From Methanolobus psychrophilus R15 (lineage in GTDB: Archaea > Halobacteriota > Methanosarcinia > Methanosarcinales > Methanosarcinaceae): a stretch of DNA of 64,000 nt. Below the pieces are notes generated by a model, which was given only the letters and a program-made list of their open reading frames with translations, was not told where the DNA came from and searched no databases. This document shows, in pieces, positions 24,505 to 32,121 of this stretch. Position 1 is the stretch's first letter. Every line of letters begins with the position of its first letter. The translations under genes and the position numbers were made by a program. The stretch is taken from assembly GCA_000306725.1 (NCBI GenBank), contig CP003083.1:1984001-2048000 (forward strand). The letters are read 5' to 3'.

Positions 24505-25320
24505 TTATTTGCCAAGCTCCTTTGACCTGGTGGAGGATGCAATGACTGCCTTCATGAATGCAGCCCTTATGCCGCTCTCTTCCAGCTCGTATATGCCTCT
24601 TATCGTAGTTCCTCCGGGAGATGTGACCATGTCCTTGAGTTCTCCTGGATGGATATTGGTCTCAAGCATCATCTTTGCAGCACCAAGTACTGTCTGTGCG
24701 GCCAGTATCAGCGCACTATTGCGATCAAGCCCTTCATAGACCCCGCCGTCAGCCATGGCTTCTATTACCGGGAATATGAATGCAGGCCCGCTTCCGGAAA
24801 GCCCGGTGACAGCATCCATAAGGTTTTCCTGAACGGCTATCGCGCTGCCTACGGACTGGAATATCCTGAGGACATCGTCCGCATCTTCTGCAGAGGCATT
24901 CTTCCCCTGTGCTACCGCAGAGGCTGCTTCTGCCACAGTTGCAGCTATATTTGGCATGACACGTACAACACGTGTCCCTTCATTCAGCTCGCTTTCTATT
25001 GTTTCCAGTTTCACGCCCGCAGCAATGGATATAACCATCTTGTCCGGGGTGATGGCATCCTTTATCGAGGAGAGGACGGTCTTCAATATCTGTGGCTTCA
25101 CAGCCAGAACGATTATGTCTGAATTCCTTACAACCTCAATGTTATCCTGTGTAACATTGATGTGCAGGCTTTCACGAAGCTCCTTCAATGAAGCCTCAAA
25201 GACGTCGCTGGCATAGATGCCTGAGCAGGGAATGATTCCTGCACTGCATATTCCTCTGATCAGCGCGCTTCCCATCTTTCCGGTTCCGATAAAACCGATT
25301 TTTTTACCAACCAAACTCAT
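24505..25320 (-). CDS. proC: pyrroline-5-carboxylate reductase
   Basis: An enzyme of about 271 residues that reduces pyrroline-5-carboxylate to proline with NAD(P)H. The Rossmann motif is IGFIGTGKMGSALIRG near the N-terminus, the central part has VRVMPNIAATV, and the C-terminal dimer domain has GLSGSGPAF and VTSPGGTTI with the substrate-binding residues. I prefer the ATG at 25320 (MSLVGKK) to one three codons upstream. It follows the MBF1 gene on the same strand by 33 bases. Confidence 0.93.
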   Translation of the reverse strand: MSLVGKKIGFIGTGKMGSALIRGICSAGIIPCSGIYASDVFEASLKELRESLHINVTQDNIEVVRNSDIIVLAVKPQILKTVLSSIKDAITPDKMVISIAAGVKLETIESELNEGTRVVRVMPNIAATVAEAASAVAQGKNASAEDADDVLRIFQSVGSAIAVQENLMDAVTGLSGSGPAFIFPVIEAMADGGVYEGLDRNSALILAAQTVLGAAKMMLETNIHPGELKDMVTSPGGTTIRGIYELEESGIRAAFMKAVIASSTRSKELGK

Positions 25321-25353
25321 GATAACCACTTTAATACATTAAAATGAAATGAT

Positions 25354-25848
25354 CTACTTCTTTTTTATCGTGACGATGTCTCCAAGCGTGGTGCCTTTGT
25401 TGAGGCGTTCTCCGCTCCAGTCATCCTCACCGCTCCTTTCCGTAAGCCTGATGTCAAGTTCTCTCTCAAGCTTCTTGCGCACACCTTCTTCCGGGACTAT
25501 CTCCCCACGCTCAAGTTTCTTTATCAATGCCGCTTTTTCTTTTATTCTGGTGGCGAGCTCTTCATGGCTTAACTGCTTTTTTTCCCTGGCTTCCCTGATG
25601 ATGCGGTCATAGTCATCAATAAGTTCATCACTCATGGCATCCAGGCGCTTTCCTGCAGGCCTGGTGCTCCTCCTTTGTGTGACAGGTGCAACAGGTGAAA
25701 CCTTTCTGGAAACGGGTGCACGTTTTTCCACGTTCTTCCCATACTGGGAACATCTTGGGCACACAGTGAGTTCACTACCATCTATAGTGATCTTGGAAGA
25801 AGGCCCGTTAATATCAGCGCCGCATATTTCACATTGCATAGATCTCAA
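25354..25848 (-). CDS. MBF1-like transcription factor (Zn ribbon and HTH)
   Basis: A 164-residue archaeal multiprotein bridging factor homologue. The N-terminal zinc ribbon uses CEICGAD (about 5-8) and CPRC (about 31-34), followed by a basic linker and a Cro-type helix-turn-helix (about 75-135, including [15 protein letters not shown]). Archaeal MBF1 associates with ribosomes and may affect translation or transcription. It diverges from the PAN gene. Confidence 0.9.
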   Translation of the reverse strand: MRSMQCEICGADINGPSSKITIDGSELTVCPRCSQYGKNVEKRAPVSRKVSPVAPVTQRRSTRPAGKRLDAMSDELIDDYDRIIREAREKKQLSHEELATRIKEKAALIKKLERGEIVPEEGVRKKLERELDIRLTERSGEDDWSGERLNKGTTLGDIVTIKKK

Positions 25849-25880
25849 CTCGAAAAGTCAAATCTCATCTTTACGAAAGG

Positions 25881-25919
25881 GCTATATACCCTTTGCACTT
25901 AAATAATGTTCGGAGGCTT
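25881..25919 (+). promoter_or_regulatory. PAN promoter and ribosome site
   Basis: GCTATATACCC at about 25881-25890 is a TATA box, giving a short leader of roughly 12 bases with GGAGG at 25912-25916 right before the ATG at 25920. This supports that start over a non-ATG codon at 25893. Confidence 0.5.
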
Positions 25920-27209
25920 ATGAGCGAGACCAGCGACAGTGATGTAAATCACGAAAGATATGACTTTACCAATGTAAACAAAGCAGAATACGGCTACTTT
26001 GGCGCAGAAAGTGAAGAGGACTTCTCGAAATACCTGCTAGACCGTATGAGGCAACTGGAGTCGCGAAACAATCTCCTGAAGGAGCAATGTGACCAGATAG
26101 AGTCAGAAAAGCGTTTTGTGGAAAGCCAGAAACTTAAATACGAACGGGAAGTCAGAAGACTTCAGGCTGAGATAGACCGCTTGAAAACCGTTCCTCTTGT
26201 AGTTGCAACCATAATGGATATAATCAGCAACGATAAGGTCCTTGTGAGAAGCTCGACAGGCCCTCAGTTCATGGTGAACGTATCCCAGTATATCGATGAC
26301 AAAGACCTTGTTCCGGGAGTAAAGGTGGCTCTGAACCAGCAGACGCTTGCAATAGTAGAAGTCATCCCTTCAACCGAGGATCCCGCAGTTTCCGCAATGG
26401 AAGTCGTGGATTCGCAGGATGTTAACTATGATAACATCGGAGGTCTTGAAGAGCAGATACAGGAACTTATCGAGTCTGTGGAACTGCCGCTTACAAAACC
26501 CGAGTCTTTCAAGCGTATTGGCATCTCTCCGCCCAAAGGAGTGCTGCTGTATGGTGATCCGGGTACGGGTAAAACCCTGCTTGCAAAAGCAGTTGCGCAC
26601 AGGACTGAAGCTACATTCATAAGGGTCGTGGGTTCCGAACTTATCCAGAAATATATCGGTGACGGTGCAAAACTTGTCCGCGATATGTTCGAGATGGCGA
26701 GGAAGAAATCCCCAAGTATCATCTTCATAGATGAGCTGGATGCTATCGCATCAAGGCGTCTCAATGATACAAACGGGGCTGACCGCGAAGTACAACGGAC
26801 CCTTATGCAACTGCTCGCAGAAATGGACGGTTTTGACAATCGGGGTGATGTACGTATCATTGCAGCCACTAACAGGCTGGATGTGCTGGACCCTGCTATC
26901 CTGAGGCCCGGAAGATTTGACAGGATAGTGCACGTGCCGATGCCGGATGAGGAAGCCAGAACGAATATCCTCAAAATACATTCCCGCTTCATGAATCTAG
27001 GTGATGATATCGATTTCAGCAAATTGTCACGCATGACCGAAGGTATGAGTGGTGCAGACCTTAATGCAATAACCATGGAGGCAGGAATGCTTGCAGTGAG
27101 GTTTGACAAGGGATATGTCGGCATGGACGAGTTCCTCGAATCTGTCAAAAAAGTAGTATCAAAAATAGAAGCCAAGCCGGAAGACCTGCCAGTAGGGATG
27201 TTCGGGTAA
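25920..27209 (+). CDS. pan: proteasome-activating nucleotidase
   Basis: A 429-residue AAA ATPase that unfolds substrates and opens the 20S proteasome. It has an N-terminal coiled coil (about 35-85), an OB-fold ring domain (to about 150), and an AAA domain with Walker A GDPGTGKT, Walker [21 protein letters not shown] and the arginine-finger region ILRPGRFDR. The last residues are GMFG: the gate-opening HbYX motif would be Met-Phe-Gly, with Phe in place of Tyr. No proteasome subunit genes are nearby. Confidence 0.95.
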   Translation: MSETSDSDVNHERYDFTNVNKAEYGYFGAESEEDFSKYLLDRMRQLESRNNLLKEQCDQIESEKRFVESQKLKYEREVRRLQAEIDRLKTVPLVVATIMDIISNDKVLVRSSTGPQFMVNVSQYIDDKDLVPGVKVALNQQTLAIVEVIPSTEDPAVSAMEVVDSQDVNYDNIGGLEEQIQELIESVELPLTKPESFKRIGISPPKGVLLYGDPGTGKTLLAKAVAHRTEATFIRVVGSELIQKYIGDGAKLVRDMFEMARKKSPSIIFIDELDAIASRRLNDTNGADREVQRTLMQLLAEMDGFDNRGDVRIIAATNRLDVLDPAILRPGRFDRIVHVPMPDEEARTNILKIHSRFMNLGDDIDFSKLSRMTEGMSGADLNAITMEAGMLAVRFDKGYVGMDEFLESVKKVVSKIEAKPEDLPVGMFG

Positions 27210-27340
27210 ATCCGTTCCCTTACTTTCTTTTGTTCAATAACTTTCATCGCAGTTCCTTCAATAGATGTTTCTTTACTCTTTTGCCAATCCAAATCCATTT
27301 TAAGTAAACTACTTCTGCTATCCTCCGCATAACTTCAGGT

Positions 27341-27931
27341 GTGAGCAGGCGTTTTCACATCAAGGATGAGATCCGCATTCTTGGGATCGATGATTCGGCC
27401 CTTATAGGAGAAAAGATACTGATAGTCGGGGCTTTCTTCAGGGGAGGGATATGGCTGGACGGCGTGATGAGTTCTCACATTACACGGGACGGCATGGATG
27501 GCACCGATTCAATCATCTCACTGGTAAAGTCCAGCAAGCATTTTCCTCAGGTGAGGGTTATAATGCTGGATGGTATTACCTACGGAGGTTTCAATCCGAT
27601 AGATATCATTACCCTGCATGAGAAAACGGGAATTCCTGTGATCGTACTGATGCGAAAATATCCGGACTTTGAGATGATAGCAAAAGCTCTCATCCATCTG
27701 CCGCATGGGGACGAAAGAATGGCTATTTTCAAAAGGGCGGGCAGCATAACTAAAGTGTGCACAGTTGACTCTCTAAACCCGGTTTACATCCAGTGCTGCG
27801 GGATCGATCTCATGGATGCAGCTCAAATAGTGCGGTCAAGCTCCACAAGGAGTAATATCCCCGAGCCTTTGCGAGTGGCGCATCTTATTGCAACGGGTGT
27901 GATTCTCGGCGAATCCCGGGGGAAGGCATGA
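27341..27931 (+). CDS. DUF99 protein (endonuclease V-like fold)
   Basis: A 196-residue protein of the DUF99 family, conserved in archaea and predicted to share the endonuclease V fold. Features are LGIDDSALIGEKILIVGA at the N-terminus, VIMLDGITYGGFNPIDI and the C-terminal PEPLRVAHLIATGV. It starts with GTG at 27341. No function has been assigned, and an active nuclease is uncertain. Its neighbours are PAN and glmM on opposite strands. Confidence 0.82.
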   Translation: MSRRFHIKDEIRILGIDDSALIGEKILIVGAFFRGGIWLDGVMSSHITRDGMDGTDSIISLVKSSKHFPQVRVIMLDGITYGGFNPIDIITLHEKTGIPVIVLMRKYPDFEMIAKALIHLPHGDERMAIFKRAGSITKVCTVDSLNPVYIQCCGIDLMDAAQIVRSSSTRSNIPEPLRVAHLIATGVILGESRGKA

Positions 27932-27961
27932 GCCCTCCATCCCGTTTTAAGTCTGAAATAC

Positions 27962-29302
27962 TTATTTACACTTTTCTACCAGCAGGACTCCTTCTCCCAT
28001 AAGTTCGTCTGCTCTCAGTTTAGACCTCGCTTCGGCGAAGATACGTATGATGGGCTCAGTGCCCGAAGGCCTGATAAGTATCCACCCATCTTCATGCCAT
28101 ACCTTGGCCCCGTCGATAGTGTCGGCTTCTTTATTCCATATGATTATATTCTGCTTGACCTTCTGCATCGTCAGGTCAAGATTCTCACACCTTATCTTTG
28201 TTTTTGAGTTGTAGTATACAGGAACACTTGCAGAAAGCTCGGACAACTTTTGCCCGTTAGCAATGATCTCAAGGAATTTGGCGCAGGCCATGCCCCCATC
28301 GCGGCAATACTGGTGTTCTGGGAAGATAAGGCCTCCATTACCCTCTCCGCCGAAAACAGCATTGATCTCCATCATCTTCCTTGCCACATGTATCGACCCT
28401 ACCTCTGTCCACACAAGTTCAACACCTGCTTCCCGGGCGATATCCTGCATTCTGGAGGAAGAGCTTACAGGCGTGACAATGGGGCCTTTTTTCCTCTCAA
28501 GCACATACTTTGCCATCATGGCAAGCAGTACATCTTCAGGGATGAAATTGCCTTCTTCATCGATGAATACTGCCCGGTCCGCATCCCCGTCCTGTGCCAC
28601 TCCCATAACGGAGCCTGTCCTTTTAACAAGGTCTATTATCTCCGTAAGTGCATCAGGGGTAGGTTCCGGGTTTCTCCAGGGGAACGTACCGTCCACCTGT
28701 GCGTTCAGGGCCAGGACCTCGCACCCGAGCTCCCGCAGAAGGAATGGGAGAGTGACCGAGCCCGCTCCACAGCCGGTATCCACAACCACTTTGAATCTCT
28801 TCTTCCTTATCTTCTCACAGTCAACGGATTTTACGATTCCTTTTATATAATTCTCATTTGCATGCAGGCATGTTCTAAGGCTTCCGGTATTTTCCCAGCT
28901 GGCTGTGGCAAATTCCTTAGAGAAGTATATTTTCTCTATTTCAGCTTCTCCTTCCCGTGAGAGCTCAGTGCCATCTTTTGCTATCAATTTTATGCCATTG
29001 TACTCACGGGGGTTATGTGATGCCGTTATTACTATGCCTGCATCAGCATGATCCCGCACATAATACTGGATGGAAGGTGTTGGGACCACTCCTATATCTA
29101 CCACTGTAAGTCCTGTTGAAAGGGCACCGGCAATTGCTGCTGACTTGAGCATCTCTCCCGAAGCTCTTGTATCCCTGCCGATTGCCACTGTTCCCTTTGA
29201 CCCCATATATGTGCCAAGACTTCTGGCAACATCCATCACAAGCTGAGGATCTATGTACTCGTTTGCGATTCCCCTTACTCCGTTAGTTCCAAAAAAAGCC
29301 AT
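27962..29302 (-). CDS. glmM: phosphoglucosamine mutase, archaeal
   Basis: A 446-residue alpha-D-phosphohexomutase. The phosphoserine is Ser95 in TASHNPREYNG, metal binding is in AQDGDADRAVF, sugar specificity in GGEGNGGLIFPE, and the phosphate loop in LIRPSGTEPIIR. The EGNGG loop favours glucosamine phosphate over mannose phosphate, so it probably feeds UDP-GlcNAc synthesis for surface glycans and glycoproteins. It diverges from the larE-like gene. Confidence 0.88.
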   Translation of the reverse strand: MAFFGTNGVRGIANEYIDPQLVMDVARSLGTYMGSKGTVAIGRDTRASGEMLKSAAIAGALSTGLTVVDIGVVPTPSIQYYVRDHADAGIVITASHNPREYNGIKLIAKDGTELSREGEAEIEKIYFSKEFATASWENTGSLRTCLHANENYIKGIVKSVDCEKIRKKRFKVVVDTGCGAGSVTLPFLLRELGCEVLALNAQVDGTFPWRNPEPTPDALTEIIDLVKRTGSVMGVAQDGDADRAVFIDEEGNFIPEDVLLAMMAKYVLERKKGPIVTPVSSSSRMQDIAREAGVELVWTEVGSIHVARKMMEINAVFGGEGNGGLIFPEHQYCRDGGMACAKFLEIIANGQKLSELSASVPVYYNSKTKIRCENLDLTMQKVKQNIIIWNKEADTIDGAKVWHEDGWILIRPSGTEPIIRIFAEARSKLRADELMGEGVLLVEKCK

Positions 29303-29407
29303 TTTATCTCTCCTATCTTCGGATTCCTTAATATGATATGTTAAATCTGTACTTTATATTTTGTTAACGCGATGCTATTAATAAGATATTTCTCCATATT
29401 GAAGGTT

Positions 29408-30208
29408 ATGTATGATGCAAGGATTGACCAGCTGCAGAAAGCGATAATGGAAAAGGATAGTGCCGTTGTAGCTTTTTCAGGTGGTGTCGACAGTGCAACA
29501 CTGGCATATCTTGCTCACAATGCACTGGGAGGCAGGGTTGTAGCGGTCACAGTGAAGCTACTTTCTTATCCGGAAAGAGAGCTCGATAATGCAAAAAAGA
29601 TCGCAGCAGAAATAGGTATAGAGCACAAGATAGTGGACTTTGATGAGCTGAAGGTCCCTTCGATAGCAGCGAACACTTCCAGGAGATGCTATTATTGCAA
29701 GAAAGAAATATTGAGTTTGCTTGCTGCTGCAAAGGACGAATTTGGATTTAATGTGATACTCGAAGGCAGCAATGCCTCAGATACAATTGTGTATCGTCCT
29801 GGAAGGGAAGCTCTTTCAGAAGCAGGCAAACTTGTGTACTCTCCTTTCGTAGAACATGGTGTAACAAAAGAGGAGATAAGGCGACTAGCCAGGCATGCCG
29901 GACTCTCTGCAGCTGATAAACCTCCTTCGCCCTGTCTTGCATCAAGATTTCCCTACGGGGATGTACTGACCAGGGGATCGATCGGTAGGGTCGAAATAGC
30001 TGAGAATTTCCTTTCAGATATGGGCTTCACAGAGCTGAGGGTGAGAGACCATAAAGGGATGGCGCGCATTGAACTATGTCCTTCCGATTTCAGGGAGCTT
30101 CTGATCAACAGGGAAAAGATCCTGTCCTATTTCAAAATGATCGGTTTTGATTATGTGACGCTCGATATCGAAGGTTTCCGTAGCGGCAGCATGGATGAGA
30201 TACTTTGA
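29408..30208 (+). CDS. larE: LarE-like ATP-dependent sulfur transferase
   Basis: A PP-loop ATPase of about 266 residues: SGGVDSATLAYLA binds and adenylates the substrate. LarE makes the thiocarboxylates of the nickel-pincer nucleotide. Three Cys are conserved here, RCYYCKKE (about 84-87) and PSPCLASRF, an arrangement seen in LarE proteins with a [4Fe-4S] cluster that renew their sulfur instead of sacrificing one Cys. A TATA box at about 29350-29357 supports this start rather than an ATG 36 bases upstream. larB and larC are not in the window, so other sulfur-transfer roles remain possible. Confidence 0.8.
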   Translation: MYDARIDQLQKAIMEKDSAVVAFSGGVDSATLAYLAHNALGGRVVAVTVKLLSYPERELDNAKKIAAEIGIEHKIVDFDELKVPSIAANTSRRCYYCKKEILSLLAAAKDEFGFNVILEGSNASDTIVYRPGREALSEAGKLVYSPFVEHGVTKEEIRRLARHAGLSAADKPPSPCLASRFPYGDVLTRGSIGRVEIAENFLSDMGFTELRVRDHKGMARIELCPSDFRELLINREKILSYFKMIGFDYVTLDIEGFRSGSMDEIL

Positions 30209-30660
30209 ACTCCGACTTGAACGCTGATATCCGGATACGTGACGCTTTACCGGAAGATATCAGCTCTATTCAGGTTTTGATGTCTACTTATTTCCTTGAT
30301 ATTGAGGGAGTGCTCGTGGAAGATTTCGTTGTTGCGCAGAGCGGTGAAAAAATAGTGGGTGCAGGAGCTATTGTGAACGGCCGTTTTCCTGAGGTCCACT
30401 CCATAGCTGTGCATCCGAACTACCGCGGAAAGGGAATTGGTTCGTCCGTGATACGTTATCTCCTGTTGAGACTGAAAAGCAGGAACGATACTGGTATTTG
30501 TGTCTACACAAGGACAACCTCACCTCTGTTCTTTGAAAAAGTGGGATTCATCGAACTTGATCCTGTCACAAAAGCAGAATTATGGGAAGACTGTTCCTCA
30601 TGCGACAGGTTAAGTACGTGCAGGCAGTCTGTCATGTGCCTTAAACAAGGACAAAGGTGA
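30205..30660 (+). CDS. GNAT N-acetyltransferase with Cys-rich tail
   Basis: A 151-residue acetyltransferase with the acetyl-CoA loop VHPNYRGKGIGSSVIRYLL (about 70-88). The C-terminus carries five Cys in about 20 residues (WEDCSSCDRLSTCRQ and a final Cys pair region), a pattern seen in methanogen ArgA-like N-acetylglutamate synthases. It starts with TTG at 30205, overlapping the larE stop by four bases. Substrate assignment is tentative. Confidence 0.78.
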   Translation: MNSDLNADIRIRDALPEDISSIQVLMSTYFLDIEGVLVEDFVVAQSGEKIVGAGAIVNGRFPEVHSIAVHPNYRGKGIGSSVIRYLLLRLKSRNDTGICVYTRTTSPLFFEKVGFIELDPVTKAELWEDCSSCDRLSTCRQSVMCLKQGQR

Positions 30661-30664
30661 AAAA

Positions 30665-31201
30665 ATGCTGACTCTTGGAATTGTTAACACTTATGATAAG
30701 ATCAAAGTGCTCGATGCACACTACAGGGCCATTGCCAGGGCTGCGCCGATATGCCATGCATTTGGATTTTCACTCGCACTCTTTGATTTCCCTTTTAAGA
30801 TGACTCCCGATGAGCTTGTGGACTTTGTTGCCGACAAGACCACAATAGGCGAATCAGGGAAATACCTGCGCCTGCTTCATGAAAAGCGCAAGCTCTTTGT
30901 CTTTGAGCTTCCTAAAAAAGGCTTCCAGTCCCAATTCGGTGATGTTGTGGTGACATCCTCCAAACCCGAGGACAAGCGTGCGATCACACCCGAAGAACTT
31001 GCTGACGAGATCGTGCGTAACAAATCTTTCCTGCTGCTTGTGGGGCTCGGTCACAAAGGCCTTCCAAAGAGCCTCTTTGAGGTAGCACCCCTCCATCTTG
31101 ATATTACAGGCAATGGCATCTCTCTGGAAACCTGCACTGCCATTGGATGTATACCTGCCTATCTGATGGGGCTTGTGAGAATGAAAGCAGGAAAGAAATA
31201 A
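30665..31201 (+). CDS. DUF531 protein
   Basis: A 178-residue protein of DUF531, a family limited largely to methanogens and relatives. Features are TLGIVNTYDKIKVLDAHYRA at the N-terminus and LLLVGLGHKGLPKSLF with DITGNGISLETCTAIG near the C-terminus. The latter resembles the knot region of SPOUT RNA methyltransferases, which would suggest RNA modification, but this is inference. It follows the GNAT gene by four bases. Confidence 0.78.
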   Translation: MLTLGIVNTYDKIKVLDAHYRAIARAAPICHAFGFSLALFDFPFKMTPDELVDFVADKTTIGESGKYLRLLHEKRKLFVFELPKKGFQSQFGDVVVTSSKPEDKRAITPEELADEIVRNKSFLLLVGLGHKGLPKSLFEVAPLHLDITGNGISLETCTAIGCIPAYLMGLVRMKAGKK

Positions 31202-31220
31202 AAAACTATATTTCGAAGAG

Positions 31221-31252
31221 TTCCAGGGAAATCCCTGATTATTCCAGGGAAA
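31221..31252 (+). repeat. palindrome and direct repeat upstream of DUF166 gene
   Basis: CAGGGAAATCCCTG (31224-31237) is a hairpin with 6-bp arms, and TTCCAGGGAAA occurs twice, at 31221-31231 and 31242-31252. The stretch could terminate the DUF531 transcript or bind a regulator of the next gene. Confidence 0.45.
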
Positions 31253-31285
31253 CCTAATTAATACTTAATCTGGAAAAGTCAAAGC

Positions 31286-32044
31286 ATGCGAGTGAACATC
31301 TTCTATTCGGGCGAGTTTGGGAAAAAGGTGATCGGTAATCTTGTCAACTCCGACAGGTTCTGCGTGGCCTGCGGTGACCTGTGCGATCATTGCAGAGAGC
31401 TCAGACCAGGTTTTGGACACATCATCACAGGAATCTTTGAATTAAGGAATGATCTTCCGGATTTCATTGAAGAGCCGATGGAGTACATGCCTGATGACAT
31501 TCCTGATTGTGATCTTATTCTCACTATTGATATAAATCCGGATTTGCTTACAGTGATACCTGAAATTGCAGCAAGCTCAGGTGCACAAGGTGTTGTAATT
31601 CCTATCGATGATTCAAAGATAGTTCCCGCAGGCCTGGCCGAGCAGGTGAAGCAGAAATTGGAAGAAAAAGGCATTGATTGTGAATGTCCCAAGCCTTTCT
31701 GCACTCTGGATCTGACCGGTAAGAAATCAATAGATGAGTTCGTTAAACTGGGTTTTGGAAAACCTTCCCTAAGGGTTGAAATAAGCCCTGGTGGTAAGAT
31801 CTTTACTCATGCAGAGGTCCTTAGGGATGCACCCTGCGGTTCTACCTGGTTCGTTGCGAAGAAGCTTAAGTGGTCGGATGTGAAAGAATATAAGGAAACC
31901 ATATCCGGAGCTCATCATTCTTATCCCTGTACCGCAAGTATGGAGAAAGATCTTCAGATCGGCGATACCATCCTTCACAAAGCAGGGTATATTATAAGGA
32001 CAAGCATTGAAGATGCTATGAAAAAAGGCGCTCAGAAAAAATAG
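31286..32044 (+). CDS. DUF166 protein
   Basis: A 252-residue protein of the DUF166 family, found in methanogens and a few other archaea. It has a Cys cluster near the N-terminus (FCVACGDLCDHCRE, about 25-38), further Cys in CECPKPFC, and a C-terminal region with HHSYPCTASM. The Cys spacing suggests an Fe-S cluster or zinc. No function is established, and old annotations as thymidylate synthase are not supported by any motif I see. Confidence 0.78.
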   Translation: MRVNIFYSGEFGKKVIGNLVNSDRFCVACGDLCDHCRELRPGFGHIITGIFELRNDLPDFIEEPMEYMPDDIPDCDLILTIDINPDLLTVIPEIAASSGAQGVVIPIDDSKIVPAGLAEQVKQKLEEKGIDCECPKPFCTLDLTGKKSIDEFVKLGFGKPSLRVEISPGGKIFTHAEVLRDAPCGSTWFVAKKLKWSDVKEYKETISGAHHSYPCTASMEKDLQIGDTILHKAGYIIRTSIEDAMKKGAQKK

Positions 32045-32048
32045 ACCG

Positions 32049-32073
32049 GAAAGGAGTAAAATTTACTCCTTTC
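32049..32073. terminator. 25-bp palindrome between convergent genes
   Basis: Arms of 12 bp beginning GAAAGGAGTAAA and ending TTTACTCCTTTC flank a single A. It lies between the stops of the DUF166 gene and the fasciclin protein and could end both transcripts. A near-identical palindrome is at 36790-36809. Confidence 0.55.
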
Positions 32074-32121
32074 TTCACTGGATCCGGAATATCTCATTCA
32101 GGACTTTAGCCCACTGTTGGC

